A stretch of DNA of 51,694 nucleotides, from positions 1-51,694 of the forward strand of contig CAMARB010000007.1 of NCBI GenBank assembly GCA_945860355.1. The letters are read 5' to 3'. This DNA comes from Chthoniobacter flavus (GTDB lineage: Bacteria > Verrucomicrobiota > Verrucomicrobiia > Chthoniobacterales > Chthoniobacteraceae). The position numbers were made by a program, and so were the translations under genes. Shown here one piece after another: positions 37,093 to 45,209 of the stretch; positions within the stretch are counted from its first letter, which is position 1, and each line of letters opens with the position of its first letter. A model generated the notes under the pieces. That model saw only the letters and a list, made by a program, of their open reading frames with translations. It had not been told where the DNA came from and ran no database searches.

Positions 37093-38643
37093 ATGAGTAT
37101 CCCCTTCTTCTTTATCCCCTGTCTGGCGGCCCTTGTTTTGAGTGGAAGTTTCTTCCCCGCACACGCCGCCGGGTCCCGCCCGCCGAACATCGTCTTCATC
37201 TTTTCCGACGACCACGCGTTCCAAGCCATCAGCGCCTACGGCGAGGCCCGGCGCCTCCTTGAGACGCCGAACATCGACCGGCTCGCCAAGGAAGGGATGC
37301 GCTTTGAGCGTTGTCTCGTGCCCAACTCGATCTGCGGTCCGAGCCGGGCCACGGTTTTGACGGGGAAATACTCCCACCTCAACGGGTTCTACAACAACAG
37401 CAACAGCCGGTTCGATGCCTCCCAGCCCACCGTGCAGAAGCTGCTGCCCGGCTATCAGTCCGCGGTCATCGGCAAATGGCATCTGGTCAGCGACCCGGTC
37501 GGATTCGACCACTGGCAGATCCTCCCGGGCCAGGGGGATTATTACAACCCGCGCATGATCCGGAACGGGGAGAAGATCGAGGTGCCCGGTTATGTCACCG
37601 ACGTCATCACAGATGCCTCGCTGGATTGGTTGAAAAAGCGGGATCCCTCCAAGCCTTTCCTTCTCATGTGCCAGCACAAGGCGCCGCATCGCGAATGGGA
37701 GCCGGCGCTCCGGCATCTCCACGCGGACGAGGACAGGGTGTATCCCGAGCCGCCCACGCTTTTTGACGATTACTCCGGACGCGGCCCGGCGGTGCGGGAT
37801 CAGGACATGAGCCTGGCAAAGACCATGACCGCGCGGGACCTGAAGCTCGTGGCGCCGGCCCGGCTCACCCCGGAGCAGCGCCGGGTTTGGGACGCCTATT
37901 ACGAGCCGCGCAACGAGGCGTTTCGCGAAGCCAAGCTCGTGGGCAAGGAGTTGGTCCGGTGGCGTTACCAGCGTTATATGCACGATTACCTGGCCTGTGT
38001 GCGGTCCGTGGACGAGAGCGTGGGACGGATCCTCCAATACCTCCAGGACGAGGGCCTGGCGGAGAACACCCTGGTGGTGTACTCGGCGGACCAGGGGTTT
38101 TACCTCGGGGAACACGGCTGGTTCGATAAACGCTGGATTTTTGAGGAAAGCCTTCGGACGCCGCTACTGGTCCGCTGGCCCGGGGTGACCCCGGCCGGGA
38201 GCGTTTGCCGTGACATCGTCTCGAACGTTGATTTCGCGGAGACCTTCCTTGAGGCGGCGGGTCAACCCGTGCCGGCCGACATGCAGGGGCGCAGCTTGGT
38301 GCCGCTGCTCCGGGGCAATACGCCGGCCGACTGGCGCAAGAGTTTCTACTACCAGTACTACGAGTTCCCGGAGCCGCACCGGGTCCAGCCGCATTACGGC
38401 GTAGTCACAGACCGCTACAAGCTAGTCCGGTTTTACGGAGCGGCTGGGAACACCACGGAGCTTTACGACCGCCTCAAGGATCCGCTGGAGCTCCGGGACG
38501 TGCTCGGGCAGCCGGGATACGAGGCGGTGGCCGGAGAACTGGAGGCGGAGCTGGGGCGGTTGCGTCGGGAGCTCAAGGTGCCCGAGGAGGTTCCAGCCGA
38601 GGCGTATGGCGGCAAACCGCAGGGCGGCCCCAAGCCGCGCTAA
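37093..38643 (+). CDS. Secreted type I sulfatase
   Basis: From ATG 37093 the protein has 516 residues with a signal peptide (1-26, 'FFPAHAAG'). Motifs are 'NIVFIFSDDHAFQAISAYG' (Asp39-Asp40), active-site 'SICGPSRATVLTGKYSHLNG' (Cys81, canonical CxPxR), 'IGKWHL', 'CQHKAPHREWEP' and 'YSADQGFYLGEHGWFDKRW'. The close agreement with N-sulfoglucosamine/N-acetylglucosamine-6-sulfatase-like S1 enzymes suggests a glycan substrate, but this is not certain. It belongs to a different subfamily from the sulfatase at 3942 (CTAGR). It stands alone 106 bp after arsJ. Confidence 0.92.
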   Translation: MSIPFFFIPCLAALVLSGSFFPAHAAGSRPPNIVFIFSDDHAFQAISAYGEARRLLETPNIDRLAKEGMRFERCLVPNSICGPSRATVLTGKYSHLNGFYNNSNSRFDASQPTVQKLLPGYQSAVIGKWHLVSDPVGFDHWQILPGQGDYYNPRMIRNGEKIEVPGYVTDVITDASLDWLKKRDPSKPFLLMCQHKAPHREWEPALRHLHADEDRVYPEPPTLFDDYSGRGPAVRDQDMSLAKTMTARDLKLVAPARLTPEQRRVWDAYYEPRNEAFREAKLVGKELVRWRYQRYMHDYLACVRSVDESVGRILQYLQDEGLAENTLVVYSADQGFYLGEHGWFDKRWIFEESLRTPLLVRWPGVTPAGSVCRDIVSNVDFAETFLEAAGQPVPADMQGRSLVPLLRGNTPADWRKSFYYQYYEFPEPHRVQPHYGVVTDRYKLVRFYGAAGNTTELYDRLKDPLELRDVLGQPGYEAVAGELEAELGRLRRELKVPEEVPAEAYGGKPQGGPKPR

Positions 38644-38789
38644 CCCGAGTGGGGCCGTTTTGTTGCAAACGGCCCAGAGGGCCCCGTCGTCTCCCCGCAG
38701 AGTTGCAGCCCGCCGGACGTGCGCTCACTTCGCGTGATCATTCGGCGCACACGTCGACCCGCTTCCCCGGACACGCCGGGTTCATCCTA

Positions 38790-38924
38790 ACTCCGAAGTT
38801 TCAGAGAGAGATTATTTTCACGCGGAGGCGCGGGTAACGCGGAGGGATTTTTGGAAATTGCCCAATCCAAAGGCTTTGCACTTTCGCCCCTTCAGGCATT
38901 CCGCTGGAACTTCCGTTTTCAGGG
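38790..38924 (+). repeat. Dispersed repeat R2, copy flanking the third sigma operon (left)
   Basis: It begins actccgaagtttcagagag, continues 'attattttcacgcggaggcg' and 'caaaggctttgcactttcgc' and ends 'gctggaacttccgttttcag'. It is nearly identical to 40551-40684 in the same orientation. Its right end overlaps the last codons of the minus-strand anti-sigma-like gene by about 6 bp. Confidence 0.85.
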
Positions 38925-39920
38925 TGAACGCCCCAGAAGGCGTTTCCCAGAAAGGGCCTGCGTCTTCAGAGCCACTTGCACGTTGGATACGTATTGGGCC
39001 CCCAAATCCAAAGGCTCTGTCCCGTTCCGAGTCACACGGCCGGCGCCCACGTGGATCACGGCATAATCGGCCTTGGTATGCAGGGCACAGCGGGTGGACA
39101 CCTTGATCTCGCGCCCGGTGTCACCGCCGCCCACGCTATCCTCGTAGCCAACGCTGCTTCCCAGGACATCCCGCAAAGCCACCGGCCACAACGGCTGCAG
39201 CGTCTCGGGTTTGCCCTCAAAAAGATAAATATGGCACGCGAGATGCACCGGTCTGCCGGGTTTCGGACGGGTGTCGAGGAATTCGGCTGAAAATTCCAGA
39301 ATGGATTCCGTGTCCGGATCGAGCTGTGTCTTGAGGTGGCTCAGATCGAGGATCCGGAAGGCGTCGCAGGAGTTGGCACGGCCGTTCCGGGAGTTGCGGT
39401 CGCCGACGGCCTGGATGAACCGCAGACCGCCGCCGTTTTTCAGCTTCGCGGAGTATTCGGCGGGGTCCCCGCTCCAAACCCCCGTTCTAAAGGGAAACCC
39501 GGGCGCCAAAGGGCCGTTCTTGTCCTCGAACCCATCCTGAAAAAGCATCATCCACTCGGTGACAGCCCCCCGCGGAACGGCGATTGCCCAGGCCATCGAA
39601 GCGCAGAGAAACCCGACAACCACCCCTGCGGCGGCAGCCGTGGTGGACCACTGGAACCAGCTTCTGTATTTCGTAATCACCCGGCCGGCGCCCTGGGGCG
39701 TGTCCGCATCCACTAAAGCTTCCATCTGGGCCGTGCGCAGATCCTCGGTGAGCACCACGTCGTCGGCCAGCCACTGGGCGGCGGCGGCCCGGGCCTCCGG
39801 GCGCGTCCTCAAAATGTCGTTGAGTTCTTTGCGTTCCGCGGCGGACAACTGCCGGGTCCTGCTTTCAACAAGCAGTTCGTTCAGGCGCGGCATGCAGGGA
39901 TAGTGGGGAGTGGGGCTCAT
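38919..39920 (-). CDS. Membrane anti-sigma-like protein with extracytoplasmic domain (third, orphan pair)
   Basis: The 333-residue third member of the family has cytoplasmic helices ('LNELLVESRTRQLSAAERKE', about 13-32). A membrane helix follows (about 92-114, 'AAAAGVVVGFLCASMAWAIA'), then a beta-rich periplasmic domain with 'LFQDGFEDKNGPLAPGFP', 'GVWSGDPAEYS' and an end block 'LGAQYVSNVQVAL'. The WGGD...RMLRLL signature of the other two is degenerate here (WSGD, LRFIQA), so ligand recognition may differ. The start overlaps the sigma stop by 4 bp. The last residues run into the flanking R2 repeat, so the native C-terminus may have been altered by it. Confidence 0.72.
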   Translation of the reverse strand: MSPTPHYPCMPRLNELLVESRTRQLSAAERKELNDILRTRPEARAAAAQWLADDVVLTEDLRTAQMEALVDADTPQGAGRVITKYRSWFQWSTTAAAAGVVVGFLCASMAWAIAVPRGAVTEWMMLFQDGFEDKNGPLAPGFPFRTGVWSGDPAEYSAKLKNGGGLRFIQAVGDRNSRNGRANSCDAFRILDLSHLKTQLDPDTESILEFSAEFLDTRPKPGRPVHLACHIYLFEGKPETLQPLWPVALRDVLGSSVGYEDSVGGGDTGREIKVSTRCALHTKADYAVIHVGAGRVTRNGTEPLDLGAQYVSNVQVALKTQALSGKRLLGRSP

Positions 39921-40459
39921 GCGGTTTGTTCGTTGAGACGGCGTTCAATGCAATCAGCCAGGCTGCGCCGGAGCCGCATCAGGAGCACTTTGACGGCGCT
40001 CAGGCGCATTCGATGGGAGGCGGCGATTTCGGCGTGGGGATGGCCCAGCACATAATGAGCCGAGAGCACGTCGCGATGGCGGGGCTGGAGTTTTTCCGTG
40101 CACAGGGCTAGCGCATCGCGGCGGGCGCCCACGGTCTCGGCGACATGGAGCGATTCATCGACCATGGCTAACGCCACGTCCTCGTCGAAAACCAGCAGGT
40201 CACGCTGCCGATCCCGGATAACAGCGAGCACTTCGTACCGGGCCACGGCCAGAGCCCAGGGCAGAAACCGTTTTTTTTGATCCCATTCTCCGGCCTTGCG
40301 CCAGAGCACCACGTTGGTGCGTTGCCAGGCGTCTTTGCCCTCTTCCCTGTTACCAAGCGACGCCTCGCAGTAGGCGCGCAGGGCCGTCTGCGACTCTGTC
40401 AGCGCCAGCACAAAAGCGGCGTCGGGGGCGTTCTGGCCGGGTTCAGTAAACGAGCTCAT
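39917..40459 (-). CDS. ECF-type RNA polymerase sigma factor (third, orphan pair)
   Basis: From ATG 40459 it has about 180 residues. The sigma2 part shows 'SQTALRAYCEASLGNREEG', 'NVVLWRKAGEWDQKKRFLPW' and 'VARYEVLAVIRDRQRDLLVF'; the sigma4 part shows 'LQPRHRDVLSAHYVLGHPHA' and 'MRLSAVKVLLMRLRRSLADC'. A GGGAG lies about 11 bp before this ATG, which I prefer to the ATG at 40477. It is coupled to the membrane protein by a 4-bp overlap. Unlike modules 1 and 2 there is no DUF1592/DUF1552 pair beside it. Confidence 0.85.
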   Translation of the reverse strand: MSSFTEPGQNAPDAAFVLALTESQTALRAYCEASLGNREEGKDAWQRTNVVLWRKAGEWDQKKRFLPWALAVARYEVLAVIRDRQRDLLVFDEDVALAMVDESLHVAETVGARRDALALCTEKLQPRHRDVLSAHYVLGHPHAEIAASHRMRLSAVKVLLMRLRRSLADCIERRLNEQTA

Positions 40460-40550
40460 GCATTGAGGATCTCCCATAGCGAATCAAAAAGTTACAATTT
40501 TCCTCAGACAGCCGCTTCCGGACCACGGGATGACCCGATTGATAAATCCG

Positions 40551-40684
40551 AACTCCGAAGTTTCAGAGAGAGATTATTTTCACGCGGAGGCGCGGGGATC
40601 GCGGAGGGATTTCTGTAAATGGCCGAACCCAAAGGCTTTGCACTTTCGCCCATTCAATTATTCCGCTGGAACTTCCGTTTTCGG
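40551..40684 (+). repeat. Dispersed repeat R2, copy flanking the third sigma operon (right)
   Basis: This direct copy of 38790-38924 begins actccgaagtttcagagag and ends 'gctggaacttccgttttcgg'. Differences are scattered substitutions such as ggcgcgggtaacg against ggcgcggggatcg. It lies 92 bp upstream of the sigma ATG and 68 bp beyond the glucarate operon stop. Confidence 0.85.
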
Positions 40685-40694
40685 GATAAAACAA

Positions 40695-40722
40695 AGCGAG
40701 CGGCCACTGGGGACCGCTCGCT
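40695..40722 (-). terminator. Intrinsic terminator of the glucarate operon
   Basis: A perfect 9-bp stem, agcgagcgg (40695-40703) and ccgctcgct (40714-40722), with a 10-nt loop is followed on the minus strand by ttgttttat. On the plus strand it is followed by gagagtttttt, so it may work in both directions. It begins 30 bp after the dehydratase stop codon. Confidence 0.85.
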
Positions 40723-40751
40723 GAGAGTTTTTTCGGATGAGAACGGGCCGT

Positions 40752-42038
40752 CTACCAGCGGGTGGCCTTGAATTTCCAGCCCGGCACCTTTTTCTGCATC
40801 TCCGGCTCGTCATCGCGCTCTTTCAAGCCGCAGCGCAGATAGTTCTGGTGCGCCCGCTCCAGGGCCGCGCGGTCAAGTTCGACTCCGAGCCCCGGGCCCT
40901 TGGGCAGCTCCACGCAGCCCTCGACGATGGGCAGGCGGCCCCCGACGATAATCTCCTCCCACTGCCAGGGATAATGCGTGTCGAGAGCGTAACTGAGGTT
41001 GGGCATGGCGGCGCCGAGATGAGTCATGGCGGCCATGGAAATTCCGGCGTGGTTGTTGGAATGCATCGACACCCCCTGGCCAAATGTCCGGCAATGCGCC
41101 GCCAGCTCCATGGAGGCGCGCAGCCCCCCCCAGTAATGGTGATCGGTCAAAATAATGTCCTCCGAACCGTGCCGCGCGCTGCCGGGCAGATCCGCGAAAG
41201 ACGTGGTGCACATGTTGGTGGCCATCGGCAGGTTCACCGCCCTGCGCACCGCCGCCATGTTTTCCTGGCCCCGGGCCGGGTCCTCAAAATACTCGAGAAC
41301 CCCTTCGAGTTCTTTCCCCCAGCGAATGGAGGTGTCCACGCTCCACAGCGCGTTGGGATCGTAGCGGAGGGGCACGTCCGGGCCGAACGCCTCGCGCAAC
41401 GCCTTGAGGGCGTTGACCTCCTGTTCCGGCTCGAAAACGCCGCCCTTGAGTTTGATGGATTGGAACCCGAACTCGTCCACCATGGCCTGGGCCTGGGCCA
41501 CGACGCCCTCGGGATCGAGCGCCGCGCGCTGCCGTGCGGCCGCCCAGCCCGTCGCGGCGGGATCGGTTTCAAAAGCCAGGTCGCCGCCCGCGCCCTCGAA
41601 TTTGTAGAAGAGATAGGCCGAATACGGCACGCGCTCCCGGACGATGCCCCCCAGCAGCGTGGCCGCGGGCACCCCGAACGCTTTGCCTGCCAGATCCAGG
41701 CAGGCGACATCGATGGCGCTGAACACCTGCACAATCTTGCGCTGGTCCCAGGGCGTGTCGCCCCGGGCCGCGGTTGTCTCTGGCTTAAAATGCCCCGAGA
41801 GCAACGCCTTGAGCCGGTTCCAGTTCAGCGGGTCCGCTCCGATCACCACCTCCCGCGCCTCGGCCAACACGGCGTCCACAGCCGCGCTGCCCGGCACCTC
41901 GGCCAGACCCGTGAGACCGTTGTCGGTGACCAACTCCACGACGGTGCGCAGGGCGTAGGGCGCGTGCAGCCCGGCGGCGTTGAGCAGTGGCGGATCGCCC
42001 AGGGCGATGGGCGTGATGTGCATTTCAGTGATTCGCAT
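40752..42038 (-). CDS. gudD: Glucarate dehydratase-like enolase-superfamily enzyme
   Basis: The 428-residue enzyme has the glucarate dehydratase residues: Lys196/Lys198 in 'SIKLKGGVFEPEQE', Asp227 and Asn229 in 'RYDPNALWS', Glu252 in 'YFEDPARG', Asn275 in 'MATNMCTT', and the His-containing block 'SMHSNNHAGISMAAM'. The enzyme dehydrates D-glucarate (and often L-idarate) to 5-keto-4-deoxyglucarate. The next two enzymes of the pathway are encoded just upstream on the same strand, which supports the call over other mandelate-racemase-group members. It is the last gene of the operon and is followed by a strong terminator. Confidence 0.9.
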   Translation of the reverse strand: MRITEMHITPIALGDPPLLNAAGLHAPYALRTVVELVTDNGLTGLAEVPGSAAVDAVLAEAREVVIGADPLNWNRLKALLSGHFKPETTAARGDTPWDQRKIVQVFSAIDVACLDLAGKAFGVPAATLLGGIVRERVPYSAYLFYKFEGAGGDLAFETDPAATGWAAARQRAALDPEGVVAQAQAMVDEFGFQSIKLKGGVFEPEQEVNALKALREAFGPDVPLRYDPNALWSVDTSIRWGKELEGVLEYFEDPARGQENMAAVRRAVNLPMATNMCTTSFADLPGSARHGSEDIILTDHHYWGGLRASMELAAHCRTFGQGVSMHSNNHAGISMAAMTHLGAAMPNLSYALDTHYPWQWEEIIVGGRLPIVEGCVELPKGPGLGVELDRAALERAHQNYLRCGLKERDDEPEMQKKVPGWKFKATRW

Positions 42039-42061
42039 AGGAGGGGGAAGGGGATGCTTGG

Positions 42062-42829
42062 TTACTGCCCGCGCTGGAGACTCGCGAACTGGCGCAGACC
42101 CGCAGTGACGGCGGCGCCGTCCGACCCGAGAGCCATCACAGTGTAGCCTTCCTCGCGCAGGGTCGGCAGTTGGCTGGCCGCCGTGGCGAGAATACCCGCC
42201 GCTTTCCCCGCGTTTCGCGCGGCTTGGCAGACTTTGCGCCGGGCCTCAACAAACGCCGGGTGCTCGAACTCCCCCTGGATCCCCATGTTGGTGGTCAGAT
42301 CCAGCGGCCCGACAAACAAGACGTCCACGCCGTCCACAGCGGCGATGGCGTCGAGGTGCTCGAGCGATTCAGGCGTCTCGATCTGCGCCATCATGACCAG
42401 CCGCTCGTGGGCGTGGGCGTAGTAGTCCTCGAAGTTTTGGCCGAATCCGGCGGCCCGGTTGAACTTGGAAACCCCGCGGGTCCCGCGCGGCGGATACCGC
42501 ATGGCCGACACCGCGGCCTGGGCCTCCGCGGCCGTGTTGACGTAGGGCACCATGACGCCGTTGGCCCCGAGATCCAGCGCCCGCTTGAACCGCGCGGGTT
42601 CGTTCTCGGCGATGCGCACGATGCTCGCGGTGCCCGTCGCCGAGACCGCCTGCAGCTGATGGAGCAGGGTTTCCTCCGAGCCGGGCCCGTGCTCGTAGTC
42701 GAGCATGAGCCAGTCAAACCCGGCGTGCCCGGCAATCTCCGCAGTGATGCTGGAGCCGAGGTTGATGAAGGTGCCGCCGAGCCATTGACCGGCAAGCACC
42801 CGGTCACGAAAAGTGGCGCTGGCGCTCAT
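42062..42829 (-). CDS. garL: HpcH/HpaI aldolase, 5-keto-4-deoxy-D-glucarate aldolase
   Basis: The 255-residue class II aldolase begins 'VLAGQWLGGTFINLGSS' and has 'FDWLMLDYEHGPGSEETLL' (catalytic His), 'VRIAENEPARFKRALDLGAN' (Arg), 'MAQIETPESLEHLDAI' (metal Glu) and 'VDVLFVGPLDLTTNMG' (metal Asp). It cleaves 5-keto-4-deoxyglucarate to pyruvate and tartronate semialdehyde, linking the flanking dehydratase and reductase. ATG 42829 overlaps the reductase stop by 4 bp; the longer frame to 43186 lies inside the reductase gene and is rejected. Confidence 0.92.
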   Translation of the reverse strand: MSASATFRDRVLAGQWLGGTFINLGSSITAEIAGHAGFDWLMLDYEHGPGSEETLLHQLQAVSATGTASIVRIAENEPARFKRALDLGANGVMVPYVNTAAEAQAAVSAMRYPPRGTRGVSKFNRAAGFGQNFEDYYAHAHERLVMMAQIETPESLEHLDAIAAVDGVDVLFVGPLDLTTNMGIQGEFEHPAFVEARRKVCQAARNAGKAAGILATAASQLPTLREEGYTVMALGSDGAAVTAGLRQFASLQRGQ

Positions 42830-43701
42830 AGGGTGGTGTAGAGGCGGTAAAGAGCCTGGGTGCCGTTGTCTTCCCAGCCGTTGGCCGCGACCCGATCGTA
42901 AAGCCCCTTGGCGACAGCCAGGCCGGGCACGTCGAGATTGAGCGCCGCGGCGCTCTCCAGGGCGATCCGCATGTCCTTGAGGATGTGTTTGACGTAGAAC
43001 CCGGGGGCGAAATCGCCGTTTAACGCCCGCGGCGCCAGGGTGGTCAGCGCCCAGCTGCCGGCCGCGCCGCCGCTGATGCTCTGGTGCACGCTGGCAGGAT
43101 CCAGGCCCGCCTTTTTCGCGTAGGCGAGCGCTTCGCACCACGCCACCATACCCACCGCCACCGAGATCTGGTTGGCCATCTTGCAATGTTGGCCCGCGCC
43201 GGCCGCGCCGAGCAGCGCGATGTTTTTGCCCAACTTCTCCAAGAAAGGCCGGGCCCGGTCAAAAGCCGCTTGGGCGCCGCCCACCATGATCACCAGGCGC
43301 GCCTCGCGGGCGCCAATGTCGCCCCCGGACACCGGTGCATCCAGCGCTTCCAAGCCGCGGGCCTGGGCGGCCTGCGCGATGCGTTCGGCCAGCAGCGGGC
43401 TGGAGGTGGTCATGTCGATCAAGAGTGCGCCGGGCCGCGCCTTTTCAACGATCCCTCCCGCGCCGAGATAGGTCTCCTCCACATCCTGGGGAAACCCCAG
43501 CATGGTGATGACCACGTCGGCTGCCGCCGCCACGTCTCCCGCGGACTCGTGCCAGTGGGCGCCGGCGTCCAGCAGGGCCTGGGCTTTTTCCTTGGTGCGG
43601 TTGAAAACGTGGACCGTGTGACCGGCGGCTATGAGATGCGAAGCCATGCTGCGTCCCATGACGCCCGTTCCGACAAAACCGAGAGAGAGAGGGGCTGACA
43701 T
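42826..43701 (-). CDS. garR: Tartronate semialdehyde reductase (2-hydroxy-3-oxopropionate reductase)
   Basis: This 291-residue beta-hydroxyacid dehydrogenase has the NAD(P)-binding 'LGFVGTGVMGRSMASHLIAA', substrate-binding 'DAPVSGGDIGAREARL' and catalytic Lys in 'AGQHCKMANQISVA'. It reduces tartronate semialdehyde to glycerate, the last step of glucarate/galactarate breakdown. ATG 43701 gives the standard start; the frame to 43872 adds 57 unrelated residues. It is the first gene of a three-gene operon (garR-garL-gudD). No regulator or transporter for the pathway is visible nearby. Confidence 0.93.
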   Translation of the reverse strand: MSAPLSLGFVGTGVMGRSMASHLIAAGHTVHVFNRTKEKAQALLDAGAHWHESAGDVAAAADVVITMLGFPQDVEETYLGAGGIVEKARPGALLIDMTTSSPLLAERIAQAAQARGLEALDAPVSGGDIGAREARLVIMVGGAQAAFDRARPFLEKLGKNIALLGAAGAGQHCKMANQISVAVGMVAWCEALAYAKKAGLDPASVHQSISGGAAGSWALTTLAPRALNGDFAPGFYVKHILKDMRIALESAAALNLDVPGLAVAKGLYDRVAANGWEDNGTQALYRLYTTL

Positions 43702-43917
43702 TAGAGCTTCATCTAGAGCGAAGACGCCCTTGGTTTCGAGGGCAAAAACCGCCTTTCTCAGCCGTCCGTTTGCCGAGGTCTCAAACGGCCTCGGCGCCCC
43801 CCAAAAAAGCGACAAGTCCCCGCCCCACGGGACCCGGTTTTTGAACTCCAAAGAGCGCTGTGCGTCTCCCAAAAGCGCGACTCAAAGGGGGGCTGTGGCT
43901 CCCGCGGCTTTGGCGGG

Positions 43918-44712
43918 CTACCGCCAGCCCGCCCGCTCCGAGGCGTATCTCAGAAACTCCCCCATCCGGCGCTGAGCCTCAATGGAAACGGGGCCGGTGC
44001 GCGAGAGGTCCAGGAGCGCGTCTGCGGCTTTGGTGGGCGTGGGATCCTCGGGAACCAGGCGTTGCAGTTCGCGGAGCCCGGCCAGGAGATTGGCGAACAC
44101 TGCGGGGTGTTCCCGGGTTTCGCGCAAAAGATTCCCGGAGGCCGTGCGTTTGTCGTCGCTGATCATCTCCAAGAAACCCAAGGCGCTTGTGTCAATGGGA
44201 GGCCGGGTGCCGTCCACCAGGATTTCCGAGCGGGTCGCAACCCCCGCAGTGACGGCGCCCTGGCCCGGCCTGGGAATCGCAGGTTGAACGATCGTGCCAT
44301 CCGCGGCGACGAACGGGACCTGCTGCGTGGCCTCCCGGTATTCGAGCCGCGACTGGCGTGATTCCTTCGCGCGGAAGGTGATATTCACCGGCAACGAGAG
44401 AAATTCCGCATACGGGTTAAGGCGCGCCGGTTCCGGTCCGAGCACGGTCTTTTCACCTGTCAGAAGGGCCTTCTGTCGAGCCGCCTCCAACGCCGTTTCC
44501 TGCTTCGCCAACCGCGCCAGGTCCAAGTCATTCCATTTCACCGTGACCGGCTTGGCCTCGCCGGGCCTGACAAACGTCACGCCGTCCGCGCCCACCACGG
44601 CATGATCCGGGAGCGGAAACACGCCCCCTCTGGCCAGGGGAAGAGACCGGGCTTGGGTCGCCTGGACCAGGGTGAACAAGCCGGCTGCGATCAGAGTCAA
44701 AAGAGGTTTCAT
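43918..44712 (-). CDS. Secreted hypothetical protein
   Basis: The 264-residue protein has a signal peptide (1-21, 'LIAAGLFTLVQATQA'). The N-terminal third contains 'GVFPLPDHAVVGADGVTFV' and 'KPVTVKWNDLDLARLAKQE', recalling short motifs of exported proteins that mention a 'data/structural' SH3-like strand pair. The rest is helical, ending 'MGEFLRYASERAGWR'. I do not recognise the family. It lies upstream of, and in line with, the glucarate operon, but with a 216-bp gap, and diverges from the SGNH gene. Confidence 0.6.
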   Translation of the reverse strand: MKPLLTLIAAGLFTLVQATQARSLPLARGGVFPLPDHAVVGADGVTFVRPGEAKPVTVKWNDLDLARLAKQETALEAARQKALLTGEKTVLGPEPARLNPYAEFLSLPVNITFRAKESRQSRLEYREATQQVPFVAADGTIVQPAIPRPGQGAVTAGVATRSEILVDGTRPPIDTSALGFLEMISDDKRTASGNLLRETREHPAVFANLLAGLRELQRLVPEDPTPTKAADALLDLSRTGPVSIEAQRRMGEFLRYASERAGWR

Positions 44713-45209
44713 CGGGAGGGGGGGGTGAGTGTCTCAATACAATCGGGCGGAATGAGATCAGCCGGCTCTGGCTTCGCGGGGGGGGCGGTGGGAGTGGGGA
44801 AAAATCCTCGGGAGCAGCGTTCTTGGAGGCGCGATTCCGCGCAATGGAACCACCTGGTCGATAAAACATTTAGCCCCGGGGCGCAAGCCGACTTTTGAGG
44901 ATTTCAGGCCTGGATTCGCCCCGCCTAAATAGCCCGCCGCTCGGCCATGATTCGGAGGCATGAAGACCCGGAAACGGGCGGCCGGAGACTGGATGCAAAC
45001 ATGAACACAACACCGGAGACCGCTCCAAGCGCGCTCTGGTCCCTCGCGGTGCCTCGCATCGACGCGCGGACCTAATCCGTGCGCCGGAGCCGGACAACCC
45101 GGGCGCAAGTTCCCGCCCGCTGGAGCGCCCCATGGAGCCATCCCGGATGTGCCCTTGCGGAAATAGCTGGCCAAAGGGCGCGAAAATCCCGACACGCCAC
45201 GGACTCGTC
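44713..45209. other. 497-bp divergent intergenic region, nothing recognised
   Basis: It separates the minus-strand secreted protein from the plus-strand SGNH gene and must hold both promoters. I see no repeat copy, convincing ORF or hairpin of note. Frames crossing it lack coding character. Confidence 0.5.

Noticed and set aside
45132-45209. N-terminal extension of the SGNH protein with 'MCPCGNSWPKG'
   Set aside because: The extension precedes the natural membrane-anchor start at 45210 and reads through intergenic DNA.
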